DNA of 64,000 bases from Burkholderia sp. FERM BP-3421 (GTDB taxonomy: Bacteria > Pseudomonadota > Gammaproteobacteria > Burkholderiales > Burkholderiaceae). The stretch is from contig NZ_CP117782.1 in NCBI RefSeq assembly GCF_028657905.1, positions 2,294,001-2,358,000 on the forward strand, given 5' to 3'. Position 1 is the stretch's first letter, and each line of letters begins with the position of its first letter. Shown here piece after piece: positions 43,601 through 51,553 of this stretch. Position numbers and translations under genes: made by a program. The notes beneath the pieces were generated by a model. The model did not search any database. It was not told where the DNA came from and saw only the letters and a program-made list of their open reading frames with translations.

Positions 43601-43813
43601 ACCGCTCATCTGCTGTTCGACCACCTGCGTCACCGTGTCTTCCACCGTCTTCGCGGAAGCACCCGGGTAGTTCGCCGTGATCTGGATCGACGGCGGGGCG
43701 ATCGTCGGATACTGCGCGATCGGCAACGTGAAGATCGCCGCCACCCCAGCCAGCATCAGGATGATGGCGATCACCCACGCAAAGATCGGGCGATCGATAA
43801 AAAACTTTGCCAT
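40610..43813 (-). CDS. bpeB: RND multidrug efflux inner-membrane transporter (BpeB/AcrB type)
   Basis: The 1067-aa HAE1-family RND transporter has 12 expected helices with two large periplasmic loops. It opens [21 protein letters not shown] and contains [23 protein letters not shown] with the paired Asp of the proton relay in helix 4, and [15 protein letters not shown] in the second half. It exports drugs and, in Burkholderia, acyl-homoserine lactones. Length is slightly above AcrB (1049). Separated by 15 bp from bpeA. Confidence is very high for the family. Confidence 0.96.
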   Translation of the reverse strand: [1067 protein letters not shown]

Positions 43814-43828
43814 GAAACAGGCCCCCTG

Positions 43829-45076
43829 TTATTGCTGCGCGCCCGACGCGACGCTTGCCGGCGTCGCCGCCGATGCGCCGGATGCACCTGCCGCGGCGTT
43901 CGCCGCACCCTGTGCCGATGCCGTGTCATCCGCCGCCTGCGGCAACGCCGCCGGCACCGTCTTGACCGTCATCCCCGGCCGGACCTTGTCGATCCCTTGC
44001 ACGATCACCCGGTCGCCCGGTTGCAGACCGCCCTCGACCACCCAGTTCTGGCCATGCATCCCCGTCGTCACCAGCGGATGCGGCGCCACCTTGTTCTCCG
44101 CCGTCACCACCAGCGCCACCGCCTGACCCTTCTGGTCATGCGTCACGCCGATCTGCGGCACCAGGTACGCGTTGTCGTTCACCCCTTCCTCGATGTGCGC
44201 ACGCACGAACATCCCCGGCAGCAGCACGCCGTCCTTGTTCGGGAAGATCGCCCGGATCGTCACCGAGCCCGTCGTCTGGTCCACCGTCACGTCCGAGAAC
44301 TGCAGCTTCCCCGACTCCGAGTACGGCTTGCCGTCTTCCAGGATCAGCGTCACCTTCGCCGCGCCCGGGCCGCTTGTCTTCAGACGGCCGCTCTGCACGT
44401 CCTGCCGCAGCTTCAGCCCTTCGAGGCTCGATTGCGTCAGGTCCACGTACACCTGATCCAACTGCTGCACCGTCGACATCAGGGTCGCCTGGCTCGCCTG
44501 CACGTACGCGCCCGGCGTCACCTGCGAGATCCCGACCCGGCCGGTGATCGGCGAGGTGACGTCCGTGTAGCCCAGGTTGATCTGCGCCGTATCCACCGCC
44601 GCCTTGCCCGAGGCCACGTCCGCCGCGGCCTGGCCCTGCGTCGCCACCGCGTTGTCGTAATCCTGCTTGCTCACCGCGTTCGCCGCCACCAGCACCTTGT
44701 AGCGCGCCGCCAGCGCGTTCTGCGTCGCCAGGTTCGCTTCCGCCTTCGCGAGCGCCGCCTTCGCGCTGTTCAGCGCCGCGATGTACGGCGCCGGATCGAT
44801 CTTGTACAGCCGCTGGCCCGCCTTCACGTTCGTGCCTTCCACGAACTCCCGGCGCAGCACGATCCCGTCCACCCGCGCGCGCACCTGCGCGACCAGGTAC
44901 GCACTCGTGCGGCCCGGCAGCTCGGTGACGACCGGTACCGTCTGCGGTTGGACGGTGACTACGCCGACTTCCGGCGTTTGCTGGGGCGGTGCCGTTTCCT
45001 TCTTCCCGCACGCGGCAAGGAATACGGCTGCCGTCGCGACAGTGATTAAGCGGTATGGAACCCGTTCGACGCGCAT
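43829..45076 (-). CDS. bpeA: RND efflux periplasmic adaptor (BpeA/AcrA type)
   Basis: The 415-aa membrane fusion protein has a lipoprotein signal (AAVFLAACGKKE, Cys about 23), biotinyl-lipoyl-like barrel, alpha-hairpin (SAKAALAKAEANLATQNALAARYKVL) and beta-barrel/MP domains. The C-terminal ~35 residues are Ala/Ser-rich. It bridges BpeB and the outer-membrane channel. The ATG at 45076 gives the normal lipoprotein signal; a 17-residue upstream extension is not conserved in type. First gene of the operon, transcribed from a promoter that overlaps an AcrR-like operator 240 bp upstream. Confidence 0.94.
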   Translation of the reverse strand: MRVERVPYRLITVATAAVFLAACGKKETAPPQQTPEVGVVTVQPQTVPVVTELPGRTSAYLVAQVRARVDGIVLRREFVEGTNVKAGQRLYKIDPAPYIAALNSAKAALAKAEANLATQNALAARYKVLVAANAVSKQDYDNAVATQGQAAADVASGKAAVDTAQINLGYTDVTSPITGRVGISQVTPGAYVQASQATLMSTVQQLDQVYVDLTQSSLEGLKLRQDVQSGRLKTSGPGAAKVTLILEDGKPYSESGKLQFSDVTVDQTTGSVTIRAIFPNKDGVLLPGMFVRAHIEEGVNDNAYLVPQIGVTHDQKGQAVALVVTAENKVAPHPLVTTGMHGQNWVVEGGLQPGDRVIVQGIDKVRPGMTVKTVPAALPQAADDTASAQGAANAAAGASGASAATPASVASGAQQ

Positions 45077-45311
45077 GGAGCGACCTCGTTTGTAACAATT
45101 GGATTGAGTGCAGGCCCTCGGGGACACAACACGAATGCGCCTTGCGGCGCGTGATCGAATGCTTATCTTGCTTGGACTGCAGATACAGCAACGGCACGTA
45201 AGGACCGTGCCGGAGAACGCGCCGGAGAAACAGGCGGCGCGAGTTGGGGGGGATATCAGCAGGATCCGATATTAACCGATTGCTGCTTGGGTCATTCGAT
45301 CGTGGGATGGT

Positions 45312-45341
45312 ATTGTATATACATTCATGATTGTATGTAAA
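45312..45341. promoter_or_regulatory. bpeA promoter overlapping an AcrR/BpeR-type operator
   Basis: On the minus strand -35 TTTACA (45336-45341) and -10 TACAAT (45312-45317) are 18 bp apart. Between and across them, 45316-45339 carries TATATACATTCA followed by TGATTGTATGTA, a near-palindrome very like the E. coli AcrR site (TACATACATT...AATGTATGTA). Repressor binding would block the bpeA promoter. Most of the 388-bp bpeA-bpeR spacer outside this is AT-richer leader with no other clear motif. Confidence 0.75.
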
Positions 45342-45464
45342 AGACCTTTCCGCGCCGCACAAACTTTTACAATTTACCGACAGTTACACACAACCCGGGG
45401 GCCGCGCGGCGGCGCCCGACCCGACGGCGCGCCCAGGCCGCCGTCGCCCACTACAGGCTAGCGA

Positions 45465-46103
45465 ATGGTCAGACGTACCAAGGAGGAAGCGCTCGCCACG
45501 CGCGACCGCATCCTCGACAGCGCCGAGCACGTCTTTTTCGAGAAAGGCGTGTCGCACACCTCGCTCGCCGACATCGCCCAGCATGCCGGCGTGACGCGCG
45601 GCGCGATCTACTGGCACTTCGCGAACAAGGGCGAGCTGTTCGACGCGATGTTCGCGCGGGTTTTCCTGCCGATCGACGAGCTGAAGTCGAAGGACAGCGT
45701 CGCGCGCGCCGATCCGCTCGGCCGGATCCGCAAGATCCTGGTCTGGTGCCTGCTCGGCGTCGCGCGCGAGCCGCAGCTGCGGCGCGTGTTCAGCATCCTG
45801 TTCATGAAGTGCGAGTACGTGGCCGACCTGGAGCCGCTGCTGCAGCGCAACCGCGCGGGCATGAGCGAGGCGCTGCACAACATCGATGCGGATCTCGCCC
45901 GGGCGGTGGCGGACGGCGATCTGCCCGCGACCCTCGACACCTGGCGCGCGGCGCTGATGCTGCACACGCTGGTGTCGGGCTTCGTGCGCGACATGCTGAT
46001 GCTGCCGGACGAGATCGATGCGGAGCAGCATGCGGAAAAGCTCGTCGACGCGTGCTTCGACATGCTGCACCTGAGCCCGGCCTTGCGCCGCGACCCCACC
46101 TGA
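45465..46103 (+). CDS. bpeR: TetR/AcrR-family repressor of the efflux operon
   Basis: The 212-aa protein opens MVRRTKEEALATRDRILDSAEHVF with the TetR HTH (TSLADIAQHAGVTRGAIYWHFANKGELFDAM), which is nearly the AcrR consensus. The C-terminal helical ligand domain is typical of AcrR. It is divergent from bpeA, with an AcrR-type operator between, as in B. pseudomallei bpeR. Loss would be expected to raise efflux expression. The GAAT ATG at 45465 follows no strong RBS but gives the exact family N-terminus. Confidence 0.94.
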   Translation: MVRRTKEEALATRDRILDSAEHVFFEKGVSHTSLADIAQHAGVTRGAIYWHFANKGELFDAMFARVFLPIDELKSKDSVARADPLGRIRKILVWCLLGVAREPQLRRVFSILFMKCEYVADLEPLLQRNRAGMSEALHNIDADLARAVADGDLPATLDTWRAALMLHTLVSGFVRDMLMLPDEIDAEQHAEKLVDACFDMLHLSPALRRDPT

Positions 46104-46118
46104 GCGCACGGTCGGCCT

Positions 46119-46823
46119 TCAGCTGCCGTTGAACCAGCGCGCCGCGTAGAGCAGCAGCGCGACGAAGACGATCATCACGGCCCACGCCCACAGCGGCACG
46201 GGGTTCGATTCGCGATGATGGAGCGCGCCCGCGGCGCGCCCGGACAGCGCGCCGCTCAGATGCTGCGCGTGGGGACGGCGCGCCGCGCCGACGAACGTCG
46301 ACGGGCGCAGGAACACATGCTGGCGGCGCGGCTGGATGCCGCGCGCGAGATTCGGCGCCAGGCCGTGCTTGGCCTGCACGACCGCGCAGAATTCGGTGAA
46401 GAAGTCGTCGGCCAGCTCGTGCAGCGCGTTCTTGATCTGCCGGCCGGGCAGTTCGGCGAGCGGCCCGGAAGCGGTCGCCCAGACCACGTATTCGATCCGG
46501 GTGCCGTCCGCGCCGTCCGGCGCCAGCATCAGGTCGAGCTGGCCGCGCAACGCGCCGAGCCCGTCGGCGCGGGCCTTGAAGTTCAGCATCCGGCGGATCT
46601 GCCCAGCCTCGCCCGCCTGCTGGCCCGCGACGTGCGCGCGGACGTCGTAGTGCGCGCGCAGGGGACCGAGCGGCACCGTCAGGGCGAGCGCGTACTCGTC
46701 GTGCGCGAGCCGGGCGAACGCCTCGCAATGGTCGAGGCTCGCGCGCAACAGCGCGAGATCCTGCAACGCCGACCACACGACCGACGGCGGCAATGGAATA
46801 CGCAACGCGTCGTTCAGTTCCAT
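46119..46823 (-). CDS. CoxG/SRPBCC-family protein with C-terminal membrane anchor
   Basis: The 234-aa protein has an N-terminal SRPBCC (CoxG-like) domain (about 1-150, opening MELNDALRIPLPPSVVWSALQDLALLRASLDHCE). An unstructured linker follows and a single membrane helix near the end (PLWAWAVMIVFVALLLYAARWF). CoxG anchors CO dehydrogenase to the membrane in carboxidotrophs, but many homologues occur without it, as here. Function in this context is unknown; lipid or cofactor binding is possible. ATG 46823 is the natural family start. It converges on bpeR with a 15-bp gap. Confidence 0.8.
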   Translation of the reverse strand: MELNDALRIPLPPSVVWSALQDLALLRASLDHCEAFARLAHDEYALALTVPLGPLRAHYDVRAHVAGQQAGEAGQIRRMLNFKARADGLGALRGQLDLMLAPDGADGTRIEYVVWATASGPLAELPGRQIKNALHELADDFFTEFCAVVQAKHGLAPNLARGIQPRRQHVFLRPSTFVGAARRPHAQHLSGALSGRAAGALHHRESNPVPLWAWAVMIVFVALLLYAARWFNGS

Positions 46824-46851
46824 GAACCTTCCCCGATGAGCCCGTGTCCGT

Positions 46852-47211
46852 TCAGGATGTTTCGTCGATCCGATCGACCCGGTCGGCGTGGAACGCCACG
46901 TACAGACGGATCGGCTGCGCCGCATCCAGCGGCTCCTCGTAGCTCCAGGCGGCATTCTCGATCACGCCGTCTTCCGTCTGGAGGTGAAAATAGCGCGCCT
47001 CGCCCTTGGCGCCGCATTGGGTCGCGTGCCCGGACGGTGCGAGCCGCTTCATATTGATATCGCTTCTTGGCAGGTAATGCACGTCGGGAGAACCCGCTTG
47101 ACGGACCGTCAGCGCCCGGGTCGAATCGGCATAGGTGATGCCGCGGTGGATGACCCGCACCCGGTGACGGTTCGGCACGATCTCGATGCGAAGGCTGGCG
47201 GCGTCGGACAT
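46852..47211 (-). CDS. DUF427 protein
   Basis: The 119-aa protein of the DUF427 family has the family pattern ADSTRALTVRQAG, VHYLPRSDINMKRL, CGAKGEARYFHL and AAWSYEEPL. No enzymatic role is established for DUF427; structures show a small beta-fold. The start MSDAASL at 47211 is preferred to the in-frame ATG at 47277, which would start inside the terminator hairpin. It follows 28 bp before the CoxG-like gene on the same strand, so the two may be co-transcribed. Confidence 0.85.
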   Translation of the reverse strand: MSDAASLRIEIVPNRHRVRVIHRGITYADSTRALTVRQAGSPDVHYLPRSDINMKRLAPSGHATQCGAKGEARYFHLQTEDGVIENAAWSYEEPLDAAQPIRLYVAFHADRVDRIDETS

Positions 47212-47248
47212 CGGAATCCCCTGCGGCGCGGCGGGCGCCGGAAACGAA

Positions 47249-47274
47249 AAAGCCACGGCCCAGGCCGTGGCTTT
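47249..47274 (-). terminator. Terminator after the secreted carboxypeptidase-regulatory-like gene
   Basis: AAAGCCACGGCC and GGCCGTGGCTTT form a perfect 12-bp stem with a 2-nt loop. On the minus strand it runs into TTTTTCG, giving a good terminator for the gene ending at 47327 and separating it from DUF427. Confidence 0.9.
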
Positions 47275-47326
47275 CATTATCGGCGAAACCTTGCCGAATT
47301 GCGCGTATCGCGTGGCGGCGGGACCA

Positions 47327-47749
47327 CTATTGCGCGGCCCACGAGAACGCTTCCTTCACGCCGCCCGTGTCCGGCACCCGGATCTCGCGGCTCTGCGCCT
47401 TGCCGTTGTAGGTCGCCCGGACCGTGTAGCGGCCCGGCGCGAGCTTCACCAGCATGAACGGACCGCGCGCATCGGTCTTCAGGACCTCGACCCCCTTCGC
47501 ATCGCTGACGGACACGTGCACGTCCGCGAGGAACTCGCCGCCCGCCCCGGTGAAGCGCAGCGCGAGCGGCCAGTGGCCTTCGTTGCGCTCGAACGCGGTG
47601 GATTCGTCCTGCCCCACCCCACCCGACACGAAGCTTACGGCGCCTTGCTGATGCGCGGGCGGCAGGCCCGACTGCGCATGGGCCGCGCCCGCGACGCCCA
47701 GCGCCAGCACCATCGCGGCCAGGTACTTCGACATGCGTAGCTGTTGCAT
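47327..47749 (-). CDS. Secreted carboxypeptidase-regulatory-like small protein
   Basis: The 140-aa protein has a clear signal peptide (SKYLAAMVLALGVAGAAHAQ, cleavage near residue 26). A beta-sandwich of the carboxypeptidase-regulatory/prealbumin-like type follows, with FLADVHVSVSDAKGVEV and APGRYTVRATYNGKAQ. It is probably periplasmic. Function is unknown; such domains often bind ligands or stabilise partners. It lies 54 bp after the HtrA protease gene on the same strand, which suggests a shared envelope-stress role (inference). ATG at 47749; an internal Met near residue 6 (MSKYLA) could be the true start. Confidence 0.72.
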   Translation of the reverse strand: MQQLRMSKYLAAMVLALGVAGAAHAQSGLPPAHQQGAVSFVSGGVGQDESTAFERNEGHWPLALRFTGAGGEFLADVHVSVSDAKGVEVLKTDARGPFMLVKLAPGRYTVRATYNGKAQSREIRVPDTGGVKEAFSWAAQ

Positions 47750-47802
47750 GATGGTTCTCCTTGAAGATCGGCGGCCCCGCCGCGGCGGGACCGCCGCGCC
47801 GG

Positions 47803-49284
47803 TCAGCCGAGGTCGACCGGCACGAAGATCTGCGCGTCGTCGCGCTGGATCAGCAGCGCGAGGCTGTTGCCGGCATTCTTGACGGCGTCGCGCAACTGAT
47901 CGGCGCTCGTGACCGGCCGGCCGTTCACGGCGAGGATCACGTCGCCGGGCTGGATCCCGGCGCTCGCGGCCGGACCGTTCGACTGCTGCACGATCAGGCC
48001 GTGGGTGAGCGAGGTCGCGTTGCGCTCCTGCGGGCTCAGCGGCCGGACCGCGACGCCCAGGCGCCCCTGCTCGACCGGCGTGTCGGCGCTGGCGGACGAC
48101 TGGCCGTCACCCAGCGACGCGAGCGTCACAGTAACATTCTTCTTGCCCTTGTCGCGCCAGATCTGCAGGTCCGCCCGGCTGCCCGGCTTCATGCCCGCGA
48201 TCTGCGACGGCAGCATGGTCGAATCGGTCACCGGCGCGCCGTTCACGGACAGGATCACGTCGCCCGGCTGCAGCCCCGCCTTGGCGGCCGGCCCCTTCGG
48301 GTCGACCGAGCTGACGAGCGCGCCGTCCGGCTTGGCGAGCCCGAACGAGCTGGCGAGCGTCTGGTTCAGCGCCTGCACCGCGACGCCGAGCCGGCCGCGG
48401 CTCACGTGGCCGGTCTTCACCAGCTCGTCCTTGACCTTGATCGCCTCGTTGATCGGAATCGCGAACGACAGGCCCTGGAAGCCGCCCGTCTGCGAGTAGA
48501 TCATCGAATTGATGCCGATCACCTCGCCGTTCAGGTTGAACAGCGGGCCGCCCGAGTTGCCGGGATTGACCGGCACGTCGGTCTGGATGAACGGCGTGTA
48601 GTTCTCGTCCGGCAGCGAGCGCGACTTGGCGCTGATGATGCCCGACGTGACCGTGTTGTCGAAACCGTACGGCGAGCCGATCGCGACCACCCACTGACCG
48701 ACCTTGCTCTGCGACGGATCGCCGATCTTGACGGTCGGCAGGCCGGTCGCGTCGATCTTCAGCACCGCGACGTCGGACTGCTTGTCGGCGCCGATCACCT
48801 TCGCGCGGTATTCGCGCTTGTCGGTCAGCCGCACGGTGACGACGTTCGCGCCGTCGATCACGTGCGCGTTGGTCAGGATGTAGCCGTCCGGGCTGACGAC
48901 GAAGCCCGAGCCCAGGCTCGCGCTCGGCTGGTCGTTCGGCTGCGCGCCGCCGCCCATGCCGGGGATCTGGCCGTAGAAATGCCGGAAGAACTGGTAGAAC
49001 GGATCGCTCGGGTCGATCGGCAGCTGCGGGACGCCGCGCTGCGCAACCTGCTTCACCATGTGCTTCGCGCTGATGTTCACGACCGCCGGCCCATAGGTTT
49101 CCACGAGCCCCGAAAAATCGGGGATGCCGGTCTTCGCCGCCGCCTCGGCCGGCATCAGCGCCGCGGCGGCCGCGGGCGTGATGATCTGCGGATCGGCATG
49201 ACGGGTGCCGGCGACATAGCCGGCCGAGAGCGCCGCCGCGACCGCGACGGCAATGGCTCCACGCGCCAGGAATCGGGTATTCAT
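47803..49284 (-). CDS. Periplasmic HtrA-family serine protease (DegP/DegQ/MucD)
   Basis: The 493-aa protein has a signal or anchor (MNTRFLARGAIAVAVAAALSAGYVAG), a trypsin-like domain with catalytic His (TNAHVIDG), Asp (QSDVAVLKI) and Ser (NPGNSGGPLF), and two C-terminal PDZ domains (GRLGVAVQAL and GRLGVAVRPL). It degrades or refolds damaged periplasmic proteins. Length and order match MucD/DegQ. Downstream genes suggest an envelope cluster. The two-component system genes upstream on the same strand end 141 bp away, a plausible regulator. Confidence 0.95.
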   Translation of the reverse strand: MNTRFLARGAIAVAVAAALSAGYVAGTRHADPQIITPAAAAALMPAEAAAKTGIPDFSGLVETYGPAVVNISAKHMVKQVAQRGVPQLPIDPSDPFYQFFRHFYGQIPGMGGGAQPNDQPSASLGSGFVVSPDGYILTNAHVIDGANVVTVRLTDKREYRAKVIGADKQSDVAVLKIDATGLPTVKIGDPSQSKVGQWVVAIGSPYGFDNTVTSGIISAKSRSLPDENYTPFIQTDVPVNPGNSGGPLFNLNGEVIGINSMIYSQTGGFQGLSFAIPINEAIKVKDELVKTGHVSRGRLGVAVQALNQTLASSFGLAKPDGALVSSVDPKGPAAKAGLQPGDVILSVNGAPVTDSTMLPSQIAGMKPGSRADLQIWRDKGKKNVTVTLASLGDGQSSASADTPVEQGRLGVAVRPLSPQERNATSLTHGLIVQQSNGPAASAGIQPGDVILAVNGRPVTSADQLRDAVKNAGNSLALLIQRDDAQIFVPVDLG

Positions 49285-49425
49285 CGACTGACCTCCTCTT
49301 TGTTGACAGGCAGCGTAACGACGCTGCCTTAAAGGAGGCTTAACCGAACGCGAGGGCGACTCAAGGGCGATCGCGCGCGTGGAGCGAGGAGGCCGGCCTA
49401 CGCGGCCCGACCTACGCGGCCCGGC

Positions 49426-50736
49426 CTACGCGGCCCGACGAAACTCCACGCTCACCTGCAGGCCGCCCGCCGAGGCCTCGCCCAGGCTCACCGTCGCGCC
49501 CTGCTGCGCCGCCACCCGCTTGACGATCGCGAGCCCGAGGCCGCTGCCGGAGACGTCCGTGCGCGCGCGCGCCGACGAATCGCGATAGAAGCGGTCGAAC
49601 ACGCGCTCGCGCTCGTCGGCCGGGATCCCCGGGCCGCTGTCGCCGATCCGCACGCTCGCCCGGCCGGTGGCGTCGGCGGTCAGCGACACGTCGATCCGCC
49701 CGCCGTCCGGCGTGTACTTCACCGCATTGTCGAGCAGGTTGCCGAACATCACGCGCAGCGCGGCCGGATCGGCGAGCACCTTGGCCGGCTGCACCTCCTC
49801 GAGGCCGAGGTCGATGTCGCGGCGCTGCGCGAGCGGCGCATAGGCCGCCACGCAATCGGCCAGCAAAGCCGGCAGGTCGACCGGCTCGCGGATCGCCGCG
49901 CCGTCCGGTTCCGCGCGCGCGAGCGCGAGCAACTGCTCGGCGAGCCGGTTCGCGCGCGTGACGCCGCTCTGCAAGTCGGCGATCGCCTCGCGGCGCGTGG
50001 CGTCGTCCTGCGCGCGCGCGACGAGCTGCGCCTGGATCTGCACCGCCGCGAGCGGCGTGCGCAGTTCGTGCGCGGCGTCCGCGACGAAGGCCTTCTGCGT
50101 GTCGAGCGCGGCCGACAGCCGCGCGAGCAGCCGGTTCAGCGCGCGCACGAGCGGCTGCACCTCGAGCGGCAGGCCGGCGTCCGGCAGCGCGTCGAGCGCC
50201 TCCGGCCGGCGCGCCTCGACCGCGCGCGTGACGCGGCCGAGCGGCGCGAGCCCGCGCCCGACGATCATCCACACGGCCGCGCCCAGGAACGGCAGCAGCA
50301 CGATCAGCGGCCACAGCGTGCGCAGCGCGACGTTCGCCGCGAGCCGGTTGCGCACCGACAGCGGCTGCGCGAGCTGCACCACGTTGTCGCCGACGATCGC
50401 GCCGTACACGCGCCACTCGCCGCGCTCGGTGCGTTCGGTCGAGAAACCCAGCTCGGCGCGCGGCGCGATCGGCGCGCGCGGATGCGAGAAATACATGAGC
50501 ACGCCGTTGCGATTCCAGATCTGGATCACGATCCCTTCGTCGCCGTTGGTGCGCGAGCCGAACACCTGCGAGAACGGTTCCGACGGCAGCGCGGCGGCGA
50601 TTTCCTGGAGCTGGTAGTCGAACAGTTCGTTCGCCTCGGCGAGCGCCTGGCGGTAGATCAGCCAGCCGGCGATGCCGACCCCGGCCACCACGATCGCGAG
50701 CAGCCAAACCAGCAATTGATGACGAATCGACCTCAC
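49426..50736 (-). CDS. Sensor histidine kinase (QseC/PmrB-like)
   Basis: The 436-aa sensor kinase has a helix near the N-terminus (HQLLVWLLAIVVAGVGIAGWLIY) and a second around 155-175, a periplasmic loop between them, and a HAMP-like linker. H-box His is in AHELRTPLAAVQ, and a catalytic domain has N, G1 and G2 motifs (NLLDNAVKYTPDGG, GDSGPGIPADER, GSGLGLAIVKR). It pairs with the OmpR-type regulator 3 bp upstream. Resembles QseC/PmrB; signal unknown. Confidence 0.93.
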   Translation of the reverse strand: MRSIRHQLLVWLLAIVVAGVGIAGWLIYRQALAEANELFDYQLQEIAAALPSEPFSQVFGSRTNGDEGIVIQIWNRNGVLMYFSHPRAPIAPRAELGFSTERTERGEWRVYGAIVGDNVVQLAQPLSVRNRLAANVALRTLWPLIVLLPFLGAAVWMIVGRGLAPLGRVTRAVEARRPEALDALPDAGLPLEVQPLVRALNRLLARLSAALDTQKAFVADAAHELRTPLAAVQIQAQLVARAQDDATRREAIADLQSGVTRANRLAEQLLALARAEPDGAAIREPVDLPALLADCVAAYAPLAQRRDIDLGLEEVQPAKVLADPAALRVMFGNLLDNAVKYTPDGGRIDVSLTADATGRASVRIGDSGPGIPADERERVFDRFYRDSSARARTDVSGSGLGLAIVKRVAAQQGATVSLGEASAGGLQVSVEFRRAA

Positions 50737-50739
50737 GCG

Positions 50740-51402
50740 CTACGCTTCCTTCACGACCATGTAGCCCAGCCCGCGCACGTTGCGGATCAGGTCCGAGCCG
50801 AGCTTCTTGCGCAGCGCATGGATATAGACCTCGACGGTATTGCTGCCGATCTCCTCGCCCCAGCCGTACATCTTCTCCTCGAGCTGGCTCTTCGACAGCA
50901 CCGCGCCCGGACGCGCGAGCAGCGCCTCGAGCAGCGCGAACTCGCGCGCGGACAGCGCGACCGGCGCGCCGTCGAGCGTCACCTGGTGCGAGGCGGGATC
51001 GAGCGTCAGCGCGCCGTGGCGGATCAGCGATTCGCTGCGGCCCGCCTGGCGGCGGATCAGCGCGCGCATCCGCGCGCCCAGCTCGTCGAGGTCGAACGGC
51101 TTCACGAGGTAGTCGTCCGCGCCCGCATCGAGGCCCTTCACGCGATCGGCCACCGCGTCGCGCGCAGTGAGGATCAGCACCGGCAGCATCAGCCCGCGTG
51201 CGCGCAGCGTGCGCAGCACGTCGATCCCGTCGCGTTTCGGCAGGCCGAGGTCGAGCAGCAGCAGATCGTAAGCTTCGCCGCCGAGCGCCGTCAGCGCGGC
51301 CTCGCCGTCCTCCACCCAGTCGACCGCGCAGCCGTCGCTCTTGAGCGCCTTGCGCACGCCCTCGGCGATCATCCGGTCGTCTTCGACTAGCAGTATTCGC
51401 AT
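50740..51402 (-). CDS. OmpR/PhoB-family response regulator (QseB/PmrA-like)
   Basis: The 220-aa regulator has a receiver domain with phosphoacceptor Asp51 (LLLLDLGLP), conserved acidic start (MRILLVEDDRM) and Lys in VKPFDLDEL. A C-terminal winged helix (AREFALLEALLARPGAVLSKSQLEEKMYG...IRNVRGLGYMVV) follows. ATG 51402 gives the exact family start; longer upstream reading is a shadow. It is 3 bp ahead of the kinase gene. Divergent from dacB, which might be a target, though that is only positional inference. Confidence 0.95.
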   Translation of the reverse strand: MRILLVEDDRMIAEGVRKALKSDGCAVDWVEDGEAALTALGGEAYDLLLLDLGLPKRDGIDVLRTLRARGLMLPVLILTARDAVADRVKGLDAGADDYLVKPFDLDELGARMRALIRRQAGRSESLIRHGALTLDPASHQVTLDGAPVALSAREFALLEALLARPGAVLSKSQLEEKMYGWGEEIGSNTVEVYIHALRKKLGSDLIRNVRGLGYMVVKEA

Positions 51403-51553
51403 CCTGACTGGGGTCCACCCTGCATCGACAATGGCGCTCATTGTAGCGCCGCGCGGGGCCCCGCCGACGCCCCCGGGCGGCAATTTCGTCGGAACCCGCC
51501 GCGAGTCTCTACAATGAGCGCTTTGCGCCGCCGGCGCGCCACCTGATTCCCGC

